A model generated the notes under the pieces. It saw only the letters and a program-made list of their open reading frames with translations. It was not told the origin of the DNA and searched no databases. 64,000 bases of DNA from Candidatus Vallotiella adelgis (lineage in GTDB: Bacteria > Pseudomonadota > Gammaproteobacteria > Burkholderiales > Burkholderiaceae). The stretch's first letter is position 1. Each line of letters starts with the position of its first letter. The stretch is from contig NZ_CP047396.1 of assembly GCF_020541305.1 (NCBI RefSeq), positions 496,001 through 560,000 of the forward strand, in the 5' to 3' direction. Made by a program: the position numbers and the translations under genes. This document shows, one piece after another, positions 10,690 to 21,400 of the stretch.

Positions 10690-11017
10690 ATGAACATTAC
10701 CAATACTGCTTCAAGCATATCGGTATCTTTCTCTGTCTACAAGCAGCTGGTCGTAGACCGTGCAGAATAGAAGAATGTACAGCAGGGTGGTATATCTACC
10801 GTTTCTCATTTAAACTGACGTTGCAGTCATACTGGCTTATCCATAGCTTGCAAGTGGCTATGGAATGCAGATTTATTCCGGGGTGCGTCAACTCCTCAGC
10901 AAACACTACGTCCAGCCACCCAGCTTACGCAGGTAGGTGGACGTAAAACGCGCCGCATAGAAAACGTGACTAGCATCCTAGATTCTGTATTTATACTCAC
11001 TAGTAGGCCTACCATTC
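10690..11017. other. Gene-free spacer between panB and dnaJ
   Basis: About 330 bases between two convergent genes. All frames are short. I see no recognisable relic and no convincing intrinsic terminator. Confidence 0.5.
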
Positions 11018-12145
11018 TTACTCAAAGAAACTCTTCACGCGGTCAAACCATCCTTTGCTCTGCGGGCTATGCCGAGCACCCCCTTCAACCAGAGAATTTT
11101 CGAACCGACGCAACAGATCACGCTGCGTATCAGTTAACTTGACTGGCGTCTCAACCTGTACGTGGACATAGAGGTCGCCTGGCAGGCTCGATCGTAAACC
11201 TTTGATGCCCTTGCCGCGCAGACGAAATGTTTTGCCAGATTGTGTGCCTTCTGGCACAGTAAAGGATGCTTTTCCGGCTAGTGTAGGTACCTCGATCTCG
11301 CCGCCCAGCACTGCTGTAGTAAATGCAATTGGCATTTGGCAATGCAGATCGTCTCCGTCACGCTCAAAAACACTATGCGGCTTGATATGTATTTCTACAT
11401 ATAAATCGCCGTTTGGACCGCCATTAATGCCTGGCTCTCCGTTTCCGGCAGAGCGAATTCGCATACCCTCATCGATTCCAGCGGGAATTTTTACCTCTAG
11501 TGTTTTTGTTTCTTTGACTTTGCCGGAGCCATGACAATGGGCGCATGGAGCTGGAATATATGTGCCGATCCCGTGGCACTTTGGACATGTCTGCTGAATA
11601 CTAAAGAAACCCTGCGACATGCGCACTTGACCTTGTCCGTGGCAAGTTGGACACGTTTCTGGCTTAGTGTCCGGCTTTGCGCCGGAGCCATGACATACTT
11701 GGCATAATATCCAGCTTGGTATACGGATTTGCGTCTCATGGCCATGTGCAGCTCGCTCGAGCGTGATCTCCATACTGTAGCGCAAATCTGATCCGTGGTA
11801 TACTTGATGGCCAGAGCGCCGGTTACCACCGGCGGCCTGCCCAAAAATATCGCCAAAAATATCGCCGAACGCATCAGAAAATCCACCGAAGTTTTGTGCG
11901 CTAGCAGCGCTTATGTTCGGATCAACACCTGCATGACCATACTGATCATAAGCAGCTCGCTTCTGCGAATCGGATAGAATTTCATAGGCTTCTTTCGATT
12001 CCTTAAAATGCTCTTCCGCATCTTTATTACCAGGATTGCGGTCTGGATGATACTTCATTGCTAGCTTCCGATATGATTTTTTGATGTCGCTATCGGATGC
12101 ATTTTTAGCGATACCTAGTACGTCGTAGTAGTCCCGTTTGGCCAT
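11018..12145 (-). CDS. dnaJ: Chaperone DnaJ (Hsp40)
   Basis: DnaJ delivers unfolded clients to DnaK and stimulates its ATPase. The 375-residue protein has an N-terminal J domain with HPD (33-35), a Gly/Phe-rich linker (about 75-110), a zinc-finger region with four CxxCxGxG-type motifs ([32 protein letters not shown]) and a C-terminal substrate-binding domain. It is complete. It lies downstream of dnaK on the same strand, separated by 163 bases that hold a strong hairpin, so its level may be lower than that of DnaK. Confidence 0.98.
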   Translation of the reverse strand: MAKRDYYDVLGIAKNASDSDIKKSYRKLAMKYHPDRNPGNKDAEEHFKESKEAYEILSDSQKRAAYDQYGHAGVDPNISAASAQNFGGFSDAFGDIFGDIFGQAAGGNRRSGHQVYHGSDLRYSMEITLERAAHGHETQIRIPSWILCQVCHGSGAKPDTKPETCPTCHGQGQVRMSQGFFSIQQTCPKCHGIGTYIPAPCAHCHGSGKVKETKTLEVKIPAGIDEGMRIRSAGNGEPGINGGPNGDLYVEIHIKPHSVFERDGDDLHCQMPIAFTTAVLGGEIEVPTLAGKASFTVPEGTQSGKTFRLRGKGIKGLRSSLPGDLYVHVQVETPVKLTDTQRDLLRRFENSLVEGGARHSPQSKGWFDRVKSFFE

Positions 12146-12256
12146 ATTGAGTTAATGCCACAAAACAAAATTGGCCTGGAGAGCCCGATAAGCTCGCCCA
12201 GCGCTCTGTTTATACCACCGTACAGTGAAGCGCGCAGTGGTATACAAAAGTCTATC

Positions 12257-12289
12257 CCGATAGACAGCGCAGTACGCGCTGTCTATCGG
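12257..12289 (-). terminator. Perfect 14-bp hairpin between dnaK and dnaJ
   Basis: CCGATAGACAGCGC at 12257-12270 pairs exactly with 12276-12289 around a five-base loop. It starts 20 bases beyond the dnaK stop. No run of T follows at once on the minus strand, so it could be a processing or attenuation site that lowers dnaJ expression rather than a full terminator. Confidence 0.6.
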
Positions 12290-12308
12290 CTTTTACTGTC
12301 ACCTTTGC

Positions 12309-14219
12309 TTAGCTTTTTTTCTTTACTTCCTTAAAATCTGCATCAACAACGTTGTCTCCGGCTGATTCCCCGGTCTCGCCGCTTGCCTTGGTTTGCATGT
12401 CAGCGTACATCTTCTCACCAAGCTTTTGAGACACTTTTGATAAAGCCTCAACTCGAGTCTGGACTTGCGCTTTATCGGACGAGTTTTTTAGCACTTCTTC
12501 TAACTCTTTGAGCGCAGCCTCGATCTCAGTTTTTTCGCTTGAATCAATCTTATCGCCGTATTCAGAGAGCGCTTTCTTTGTGCTGTGCACCAACGCATCA
12601 CCTTGATTATGCGTATCAGCCAGCTCGCGTAGGCGATGATCTTCTTCGGCGTTTACTTCAGCATCTTTTACCATGTTCTCAATTTCGACCTCAGATAAGC
12701 CCGAGTTTGCCTTAATCGTGATCTTATTTTCTTTTCCAGTGCCTTTGTCTCGCGCATGTACGTGCAGGATACCGTTTGCGTCAATGTCGAATGTCACCTC
12801 GATCTGTGGTACGCCACGTGCTGCGGGCGGAATACCTTCTAGATTAAATTCTCCCAGCAGCTTATTGCCGGTTGCCATCTCACGCTCACCTTGGAATACT
12901 TTGATGGTCACTGCCGACTGATTATCATCGGCTGTTGAGTAAACCTGGGTATGTTTAGTCGGGATTGTTGTGTTTTTATTGATCATCTTGGTCATCACAC
13001 CGCCGAGCGTCTCGATGCCTAGCGATAGCGGCGTCACGTCTAGCAGCAGTACATCTTTGCGATCACCGGAAAGAACCTGACCCTGGATCGCTGCACCCAC
13101 GGCAACTGCTTCATCTGGGTTTACGTCGCGACGTGGTTCTTTCCCAAAGAACTCTTTAACCTTATCTTGCACTTTTGGCATCCGCGTCATTCCGCCTACC
13201 AAAATTACGTCATCAATATCATCGAGCTTTACAGCTGCATCCTTGATCGCGGTACGGCATGGCTCAATCGTACGCTTGATTAGCTCTTCAACTAATGCCT
13301 CTAGTTTCGCTCGGGTAATCTTTAGGTTTAAGTGCTTCGGACCGGACGCATCTGCCGTGATGTACGGTAAATTAATCTCAGTTTGTGCTGAACTTGATAA
13401 CTCAATTTTAGCCTTTTCTGCCGCTTCTTTAAGCCGTTGGAGCGCGAGCACGTCCTTGGATAGGTCAACGCCCTGCTCCTTCTTGAACTCACCGATAATA
13501 TGATCAATGATCCGCTGGTCGAAGTCTTCGCCACCGAGAAACGTATCTCCGTTGGTCGATAAGACTTCGAACTGCATTTCGCCGTCTACATCTGCAATCT
13601 CAATGATTGAGACATCAAACGTGCCTCCACCTAGATCATAAACCGCGATCTTGCGATCTCCTTTCTCTGTTTTGTCTAGTCCAAATGCGAGTGCCGCAGC
13701 GGTTGGCTCATTGATAATCCGCTTTACATCTAGACCAGCGATACGCCCCGCATCTTTCGTAGCTTGCCGCTGACTGTCGTTAAAGTACGCCGGCACAGTG
13801 ATGACTGCTTCGGTGACTGGTTCGCCGAGGTAATCTTCGGCCGTCTTCTTCATCTTACGAAGCACTTCAGCAGAAATCTGAGGTGGCGCAAGCTTTTTAT
13901 CGCGCACCCGCACCCACGCGTCGCCATTATCCGCTTTAATGATCGGATAAGGCATCAGGCCAACGTCTTTTTGCACTTCTTTTTCTTCAAAGCGACGGCC
14001 AATCAGACGTTTAACGGCAAATAGAGTATTTCTAGGGTTCGTCACAGACTGGCGCTTGGCGGGCGCACCGACTAGAATCTCACCATTATCCATATACGCG
14101 ATAATCGAAGGCGTTGTACGGGTGCCTTCCGAGTTTTCGATCACTCGTACCTGATTGCCTTCCATCAGCGCTACGCACGAATTCGTCGTACCGAGGTCAA
14201 TACCAATAATCTTGCCCAT
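12309..14219 (-). CDS. dnaK: Chaperone DnaK (Hsp70)
   Basis: DnaK is the ATP-driven Hsp70 that folds new and damaged proteins with DnaJ and GrpE. The start at 14219 ([10 protein letters not shown]) gives 636 residues and is preceded by AGGAGA; 17 extra open codons upstream are not conserved. The ATPase domain shows [25 protein letters not shown] and [10 protein letters not shown]; the substrate domain shows [14 protein letters not shown]. The C-terminus ends in an acidic tail followed by KEVKKKS. High chaperone demand is typical of endosymbionts with mutation-loaded proteomes. Confidence 0.98.
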   Translation of the reverse strand: MGKIIGIDLGTTNSCVALMEGNQVRVIENSEGTRTTPSIIAYMDNGEILVGAPAKRQSVTNPRNTLFAVKRLIGRRFEEKEVQKDVGLMPYPIIKADNGDAWVRVRDKKLAPPQISAEVLRKMKKTAEDYLGEPVTEAVITVPAYFNDSQRQATKDAGRIAGLDVKRIINEPTAAALAFGLDKTEKGDRKIAVYDLGGGTFDVSIIEIADVDGEMQFEVLSTNGDTFLGGEDFDQRIIDHIIGEFKKEQGVDLSKDVLALQRLKEAAEKAKIELSSSAQTEINLPYITADASGPKHLNLKITRAKLEALVEELIKRTIEPCRTAIKDAAVKLDDIDDVILVGGMTRMPKVQDKVKEFFGKEPRRDVNPDEAVAVGAAIQGQVLSGDRKDVLLLDVTPLSLGIETLGGVMTKMINKNTTIPTKHTQVYSTADDNQSAVTIKVFQGEREMATGNKLLGEFNLEGIPPAARGVPQIEVTFDIDANGILHVHARDKGTGKENKITIKANSGLSEVEIENMVKDAEVNAEEDHRLRELADTHNQGDALVHSTKKALSEYGDKIDSSEKTEIEAALKELEEVLKNSSDKAQVQTRVEALSKVSQKLGEKMYADMQTKASGETGESAGDNVVDADFKEVKKKS

Positions 14220-14365
14220 TTTACTAATCTCCTGGCTTTGATCTAGCAGACCAGCGCAGCGCGCGGTCATGTATTCACGTCTGCCCCCAACTTGGGTCCA
14301 TCAGCGCTAATTTCAATACCCTAGCCCACACGCGGGTTTTACCTTAACGATACCCCGGGCTATAC

Positions 14366-14992
14366 TCATTTAGGTGCGGCCACCGTGACTAGCGCCGGGC
14401 GCAACACGCGGTCAGCGATGACGTAGCCTTTTTGCAGTACGCTAACGACTGTGTTAGGTTCTTGTTCAGCTAGCACTAGCGAAATTGCTTGATGCCGATG
14501 TGGATCAAATGTTTCACCGACTGGATTAACCTGCACAACATATCCCTTTTCTAAAGCACTTGATAGCTGGCGTAATGTCAGCTTGACGCCCTCACGAACT
14601 TTTTCTAAGTCGCCGGTGATGTCTGCCAGTGCAGCCTCAAGGCTGTCAACGACAGGCAGCAGGTGCTCAGCAAAGTTCGCGATCGCGAACTTATGCGCTT
14701 TAGCAATATCATCTTGTGCGCGCCGTCGCACGTTTTCTGTTTCTGCGCACGCACGCAGGAAACTCTCGTGTAGTTCAGCGAACTTAGCAGGCGCTGGTTC
14801 AAGTGCCTTAGTCTCGGCAGCAGCATCGGCCTGGCTGAATTGCCCACTATCAGTTTCTAGCTCTGACACTGCAGCGGATTCTAGCTGCATCTCGCCCGGC
14901 TGCGTCTGTGCATGCTCTGCTGCTTGAGTGCAATTGCCGTCGAGTTTAGTATCGGATACAGGATAATTCTGGCTTACTTGCTTCTCTTCCAT
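14366..14992 (-). CDS. grpE: Nucleotide exchange factor GrpE
   Basis: GrpE releases ADP from DnaK. The 208-residue protein has a long acidic, probably disordered N-terminus (1-65), a helical dimer stalk (about 65-130) and the C-terminal beta domain with the family signature [17 protein letters not shown] near 155-171 and VLQKGY. It is first in the grpE-dnaK-dnaJ unit, about 105 bases downstream of a sigma-32-like promoter. The order grpE-dnaK-dnaJ is that of Burkholderia. Confidence 0.96.
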   Translation of the reverse strand: MEEKQVSQNYPVSDTKLDGNCTQAAEHAQTQPGEMQLESAAVSELETDSGQFSQADAAAETKALEPAPAKFAELHESFLRACAETENVRRRAQDDIAKAHKFAIANFAEHLLPVVDSLEAALADITGDLEKVREGVKLTLRQLSSALEKGYVVQVNPVGETFDPHRHQAISLVLAEQEPNTVVSVLQKGYVIADRVLRPALVTVAAPK

Positions 14993-15096
14993 AATGGATG
15001 TAGTTAATTTCAGTCAATAATTCAATTCAGCTATTTCTGCATCTATTTGGCCCTGACACTGAGCGCTAGGATGCAAGAGACTGCATTTACAGCATT

Positions 15097-15127
15097 GAAT
15101 TGGGGGTCGACGTAAGACTTTTCAATG
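15097..15127 (-). promoter_or_regulatory. Sigma-32 (heat-shock) type promoter for grpE-dnaK-dnaJ
   Basis: Read on the minus strand, ATTGAAA is followed after about 13 bases by CCCCCAATT. This matches the RpoH pattern (CTTGAAA, 13-17 bases, CCCCATnT) with few differences. It lies about 105 bases before the grpE start and no other gene stands between. I saw no CIRCE-type inverted repeat (the HrcA operator) here. Confidence 0.6.
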
Positions 15128-15770
15128 CTCGGGAGGATAAAAATACCCAACGCATATTGCATAGTGCTGGATAGGCAAATGCCTGTTTTCGCCTACACTA
15201 TGAACACTAACTTTTGTTATTAACAGTTAGTCGTTGCAACATTATGCAAGAAGAACCGCTACCATTTTCTGTTATGCTCCAATTCAATTAATAGCCGAAT
15301 TTATTAGCATCTGCGGAATATTTGAGTTGCTACCTAATTCAAGCGCGAGAATTTGTAATCATTATCTGAAAGTGAGTCTTCTCGACTAATAATAAAGTAT
15401 CGTGACAGATCGCAGAAAGTTCTATAGTACTCTGTTTTGATGTCCAGTCATCGGCTATCCCAAAACCCCTTTGTAGATAGGTAACAATGATCTCGTCCAG
15501 CCTATGGATCCAGCGTTACACGAAGTTATTACTCGCGCCTGACACTATAACTAGAGCATAAGCCTAACATTCTGCTCTACCCAAATGGAACTATATAGAC
15601 TGGCAATATTGTGCTTTTCCGACATTGCTTAGCGCGATTATCACCCAAAATGCAATATAAGATTAGAGATGCTATGAGAGCTTAAGCTAATTACTGGCAG
15701 AAAAATTAGCAAAACCATGTCATCACTACCAATATTGTGGGCACCCGAGAATGCTAGCAACTCGATTCGG
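15128..15770. other. Gene-free stretch between grpE promoter and hrcA relic
   Basis: About 640 bases without a usable frame. In Burkholderia hemH and a small RNA-binding heat-shock gene lie between grpE and hrcA; I could not recognise either, so they are probably deleted or beyond recognition. Confidence 0.45.
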
Positions 15771-15965
15771 TTTTACGCACTACCTTTGTAGTGAAGTTTA
15801 CCCGGATACCGAGTAGGCGCTAGCGCAAAACCTTGCACCCTTTGGTATCAAGAAAATCATGCTTCTGATCATCACCAAACTTGGTTTGAAATCTGTGCGA
15901 CTAGATCTAGCTGACTTTTGGTCATATGCAGTTCGATCAGCGCCTTAAGCAGAGTCTAGTCACAG
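15770..15965 (-). pseudogene. hrcA: Decayed 5' part of hrcA (heat-shock repressor)
   Basis: On the minus strand, 15955-15911 reads TLLKALIELHMTKSQ, matching HrcA residues near 8-22 (TLLKTLIERYIADGQ). Further down, around 15826-15790, LAPTRYPGKL follows the RVPTPRGYRLF segment with indels. The starting codons are broken and the remaining 250 or so residues are missing. In Burkholderia hrcA lies between grpE and nadK and points away from nadK, as here. HrcA represses class I heat-shock operons through CIRCE; its loss would leave RpoH as the only obvious control. Confidence 0.78.
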
Positions 15966-16100
15966 CAGAACCGTGAAGGTAAGGAAGATTCTCGAGCAAA
16001 TCTTACATACAACTAAAACTTACGCTGATCTTAGATGCGTATGCGCTACCCAAACTACGAAGAAATACAGTTCATCGGGCACCTATGGTGTAATGTCGGC

Positions 16101-17000
16101 ATGAAAATAAGCCCATTTAAAACTGTGGCACTGATCGGTCGCAACAACACGCCTGGCATCGGCGATCCGCTGTCCGCGCTTGCCAGCTGTCTTACGCAAT
16201 GCGGATTTCAGATCGTATTTGAAGCTGATACAGCGCGAGAAAACGGGCTGCAAACCTATCCAGCGCTTACGCCGGCCGAGATCGGTGAATACGCTGATGT
16301 CGCCGTTGTACTTGGTGGAGATGGTACGATGTTAGGCATCGGTAGGCAACTCGCACCCTATCATACCCCGCTCATCGGTGTTAACCACGGCCGTCTTGGC
16401 TTCATTACCGATATTGCAATCGCGGACATGAATCAGTTGGTACCGAGAATGCTATTGGGAAGCTATCGGCCCGAGGAGCGTTCGTTGCTAGAGGCTCGCA
16501 TCATGCGTAACGGGGAGCCCATCTACCATGCTCATGCGCTCAACGACGTTGTCGTGAATCGCAGTGGATTTTCTGGGATGGCAGAGTTACGTGTATCAGT
16601 CGATGGAAACTTTATGTCAGACCAGCGATCGGATGGGCTCATCGTGGCTACACCAACCGGCTCTACCGCGTATGCACTCTCGTCTAACGGACCGTTACTA
16701 CATCCGCAATTACAAGGGATTGTTCTGGTGCCGATCGCACCACATGCATTATCAAATCGTCCGATCGTGCTACCTGACACATGCCAACTTGCCGTTCAGA
16801 TCATAGGCGGTCGAGACTTCAATGCAAATTTCGACATGCAGTCATTCACTGCTCTGCAACTTGCAGATACGATTGAGGTGCAGCGCTCCAGGCATACGGT
16901 GCCATTTTTGCATCCGGTTGGATACAGTTATTATAGGACTTTACGCAAGAAGCTGCATTGGAATGAGCATTCTTCGTTGAGCGAGGACGAACCCACCTAG
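16101..17000 (+). CDS. nadK: NAD kinase
   Basis: NadK phosphorylates NAD to NADP in the cytoplasm. The start at 16101 ([14 protein letters not shown]) gives 299 residues, the usual Burkholderia size; 22 open codons upstream are not conserved. The catalytic GGDGTM motif is at 72-77, followed by the NHGRLGF, LNDVVVN and [11 protein letters not shown] motifs of the family. The gene stands between the hrcA relic and a recN trace, keeping the Burkholderia order. A strong hairpin overlaps its stop codon. Confidence 0.96.
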   Translation: MKISPFKTVALIGRNNTPGIGDPLSALASCLTQCGFQIVFEADTARENGLQTYPALTPAEIGEYADVAVVLGGDGTMLGIGRQLAPYHTPLIGVNHGRLGFITDIAIADMNQLVPRMLLGSYRPEERSLLEARIMRNGEPIYHAHALNDVVVNRSGFSGMAELRVSVDGNFMSDQRSDGLIVATPTGSTAYALSSNGPLLHPQLQGIVLVPIAPHALSNRPIVLPDTCQLAVQIIGGRDFNANFDMQSFTALQLADTIEVQRSRHTVPFLHPVGYSYYRTLRKKLHWNEHSSLSEDEPT

Positions 17001-17029
17001 CCAGTGCTAGGCACCTGGCTAGGTGGGTT
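16990..17029 (+). terminator. Terminator hairpin overlapping the nadK stop
   Basis: The arm 16990-17004 (AACCCACCTAGCCAG) pairs perfectly with 17015-17029 around a 10-base loop. The left arm contains the nadK stop codon. The following bases are only moderately T-rich, so it may act as a 3' stabiliser as well as a terminator. Confidence 0.65.
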
Positions 17030-17054
17030 GATTATTCTTAAACCTACCCCCTCA

Positions 17055-18430
17055 TTAATCTTCACAACGACTGCTTGTATGTATCTGTGCTGCATAATTC
17101 TGTTTGATTCTTACGGTGAGCTGGTCTATAGCTTGTGTTAAGGTGCTTTCCTGCTGGAAGCGTTGGCACAAACTAAGCCTGCACTTTTCTGAAGGTATCG
17201 GTAGCAGTATCAAGGCATTGTTTACGAGGTTGTTAAGCATCTTGCCGCATTAGCTCCGTCAAGCCCAGTACGTATGGTTACTGTCTGCGGAAAATACCAT
17301 ATTAACATAGATCAATCCATTGCTACGACCTGCGTCGCGTACATCAGGAAGTAATTGCGATAGATCGATCCAGCTGCATTGCAAACAGTCTTTCCGCGAA
17401 TACTCGAAGACTTGGAGGTAGCCATCTACCGACTACACGAAAAGTACGCGTAGAAGATTTGTTTTGCTTGCGGCATCTTCATACATCTTAGCCTTCCCTC
17501 TATAGTTGCTTTACTATGCGTCATACACAATCAAATATATGCCATATTATTAATTCTATTAAGCTGTAACGTATGTCGAAGCTTAAGATGGAGGATTTTT
17601 CGTCAGTTTTTATCTGTTGCACTTCTGAAATGAGCATTAACTTCAACGTAGGCTATTGTATATAACAGTGCATCCTTAATCGTATTTTTATACAGTGCTA
17701 GATTTACTGCCAGTAGATAGCAGATTTTAATGATAGACGATAATCCAATAATACTCTGAGAGTATGAAGATCTTTATTCATCTTCTTCCGCATCATGGCT
17801 CATCTTCGTAATGAGCACACGCGATGCCTTATATGCCTATATAGAGTGAAGGATATTCTCCCGCACGCATTTTTATCACCGAATAGTAGCGAGATGTCGG
17901 TGGCTATCCTGAGCTATATTAGCAGCCGCCGCGCGAATAGTGTATCAATTTCCGTATGCAGCACTTCGTAATCCGGTGAGTTAGCTGTGATTATATAGTC
18001 TGAAATATTATATCCCCAGAGAGGGGCTGCCTGTTCTGACAACCAGGCGTTAATATACGTGACTATAGATTATGTCATCTAGATCAGAAAGCTAGATAAA
18101 TAGAATCCGCTTGAATTTGCTCGAACTACACCAGCTTGCCTAGCGCTTTATCGGAAATATACAGGGATATACTCAACATCTGAGACTGTCTACTGCAAAT
18201 TTCAGAGGAATGCTTAGTGCATACTCTTCATGTATCTCTGAAGAGAGTTGCAACGGCACTACGTACTACTGCGTAGTTATTGTGAATAAAAATCACTCAA
18301 CAGCGATTCAGCGGCGGAAGCAAATAGAAGCCCCCCGTGGCAGCGACAGGTTTACCTAACATAACCATATGTTACATTCGGTTTTTCCGCTGCTTTTGTT
18401 TTCCCCCATTATACGTTTTGCGCTTCCAGC
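17055..18430. other. 1.4-kb decayed region between nadK and yhdP
   Basis: No intact gene. recN is expected after nadK and a trace of it is seen near 17411. glnE often precedes yhdP in Burkholderia but I could not recognise it. On the minus strand 18057-17914 is open for 47 codons and contains a protein-like segment (SPDYEVLHTEIDTLF) that I cannot assign. On the minus strand 17240-17055 is also open for 61 codons without a recognisable family. This region is probably one breakpoint of a large inversion. Confidence 0.5.
17400..17470 (+). pseudogene. recN: Possible trace of recN
   Basis: Bases 17411-17461 can be aligned to the RecN coiled-coil segment (E)LEARLSALHDLARKYRVRPEDL with one nine-base gap and small indels: LEVAIYRLHE, KYA, then AAGATTTG. 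The location directly after nadK is the recN position in Burkholderia. The P-loop was not found. The match is short, so this is only a suggestion. Confidence 0.35.
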
Positions 18431-21400
18431 ATGCCCGACCGCCAGGAAATACTCGACCCGAATGATGTACGAAATGCAAAAACTGGGGGTGGCCGTCTAT
18501 GCTGGCTAAGCAAGCAGGTGCTGCGACGCGTCCTTGCATTTTGCGCAACCATCACTATTACGCTGTACTTTGGTATTGCAGCCACATACATTAGTTTGCG
18601 CTATGTTATTTTTCCTCAGTTGAATTCGATGAGGCCTAATATTGAGCAACGGATCTCGAGCGCACTGCACGCACACGTACATATCGGCCGGCTGACGGCG
18701 CGCTGGGATGGACTACAACCAACGCTAGACATCGATCAATTAACAATCATTAATCTAGACAGTCAGCGTATTCTCGCGGTGCCTGCTGCAAGTGCAACGT
18801 TATCATGGCGATCATTAGTCCATCTGACGCCGGTTCTCTCTCGTCTAATCGTTGAACAACCCGAGATCTTCGCTAAACGACACCCCGATGGCACTTATAC
18901 ATTCGCTGGAATACGGGTGGATCCACGCCAGCACAGCAATGGCACGTTCCTGCGCTGGTTGATAATGCAGCGTATCATCTTATTACGCAACGGCGTTTTG
19001 CATTGGGCTAACTCACAACCTGGCGTGCCGCCCCTAACGTTACGTGGCATCCGCGTAGCTATTGATAATCACAACTCAAGTCACCAGCTTAGCTTGCAAG
19101 TGCAGCCCGATGGACGCTTACTGCATGGGCCGGTTTTTTTGCGCGCACAATTCCACCATTCCCTACTAAAACCACCTACTAATCCGGTGGGATGGACCGG
19201 CACGATTTTTGTATCGAGCAGTAATATAGCACTGCCGGAGCTTGCCCGGTATACGGATGTACACCTGGGTTCGAAAGGCGGTACTCTAGACGCGACTGCA
19301 TGGTTCAGCTTCTCGGATGGCCAATGGAGCGGTGCACGCGGCGCATTATCTGGGTCCGGGGTACGGCTACAAATAGATCCGACACTTCCTCAGCTAGACA
19401 TACCCAGAATTGAGCTAACCTGGTCTCTACAGCATAATGATATGCATAATTTTGATTACACGCTAGATTTGAAAAATCTGCGCGCTGAATTCGGTGGGCA
19501 ATCTCCACGAGCTGATGGCACACCGATTACTCAATTTCTAAGAATCGGTAAACTTAAAGGCCGGTTCCGGCGTGCAATGCTAGACCGTGGTCAATTGATC
19601 CATATCAACGGCGACATGCTCGATCTTAAACTGTTTGCGCAGTTTATACGCTCGTTGCCATTACCGCATCATGTATTGCATGCACTGAACCGGTTTGACC
19701 CGCGCGGTACTCTGGCAAACTACGCAATACAAGTTGAAAATTTCCCTCCGAATGCATTGGCCACTGACGTAGCGGATATCGAACATAGATGGCTAATCAT
19801 GCGCTATCATTTCAAAGCTGAACTGAATGGTGTCGGCATAAGTACGCAAAAGCTACTGCCCAGCGCAGAAAACATCTGCGGCGTAATCAATGCCAACCAG
19901 AATGGTGGTCACGCGGCGATCGATACCACTAACGCCGTGGTTACAATCCCGGGGGTGTTCGATAATCCGAGACTGTCTTTCAATCGGTTGGCGGCAGAAG
20001 CAACATGGACTGCGCATCCGCCGGCTTCGGATGCAGCCTACCCAGCCGTTGTTGTCAAAATCTCGCGATTTATCGTTGACAACGAGGATATGCACGCTAG
20101 CGCTGCCGGCAACTATTCAAATCCCGGCCATGGGCGCGGTAAGCTCGACATAGAGGTAATATTTGATCGACTGTCGATGAATCGCCTTGCGCGTTATCTG
20201 CCGACCAGCGTTGGAAAACATATCCGTACTTACTTGAGTCATGCGCTAACGGCTGGAACTTCTCGCAATGCGACGATCGCTATCCATGGCAAAGTAGCTG
20301 AGTTCCCGTACACGCACGATCCACAAGCCGGCATTTTCAAGATCAATTTGCCGTTTCGAGATGGTGGATTCGATCCAACGCCATACCCGATGAAAAGGAT
20401 GAGCAACGGTAAGCCAGAGATATGGCCTGCATTCGACGGTATTAACGGTTTATTCCGGATAGATCAAAACATGTTGCGTTTTAGTATTCAGCGCGCGTGC
20501 TACCGGCATATTGCCTTCACCCATTTGACTGGCCGCATTGACGATTTAAGCGCGCTGCACTCAAATCTAGTGATTGACGGCATGGCTAAGGGCCGTTTAG
20601 CTGATATGCTTAACTATGTTAAGTGTAACTCACTTGCATTACCGTCGAACCACCTTATCGAGTCTATTCAGACGAAAGGTGACGCGACGCTAGCGTTACA
20701 GATAGCGATTCCTCTTCATGCAGATAAGCCGTATATCAGCATGCAAGGTTCCGTTGTACTAGCGAACAATACGATATCTTTTATATCTAGCAATCGGCTT
20801 TTGGCGATGCCGCCGGTTATGCAGATACATGGCAAGGTTGCTTTTACTGAGCATTCGATGACGCTTGAGAGAACTACTGGTCAGTTTCTCGGAGGTGACA
20901 TCTGCGCCGATGGGTGGGTCAAGCAGGATGGATCGAGCAGCTTCAAAGTATCAGGCCATCTACTTGCTAACGCGGCCCAGGCTGCGCAGCCTGGGCCGCT
21001 GGCGATATTGCTCAATCGAATATCAGGTAGTGCACCATACTCAGTATCTATTCGCACGCGTAAAAACAAACTACCTAACATCTCAGTAACTTCAGATCTA
21101 AGCGGGCTTGCGCTACAATTTCCAGCGCCATTTACGAAACAGGCCGGCGCGTCAATGCTATTCTCATTGTATCTGAAACCATCTTCGGAGGGCGAACAAC
21201 CTATAGCAGGAATGCATCGGCTAGACGTGCAACTCGGTCCAGTGAATGCTATTTATCTAGTACAGCACAGCAATAATAATAAGCTGGAAATTGTGCGCGG
21301 TACAATCGGCATGAACAAGAAATCGGTGCTACCCAATAAAGGTGTAAGTGCGTCGATAAATATGCCGCATTTCGACGCAGATGCATGGCGCGAGCTGTTA

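Noticed and set aside
12673-12921. Open frames opposite dnaK and other strongly conserved genes
   Set aside because: They lie wholly antisense to well-supported genes and follow from codon bias on the other strand.
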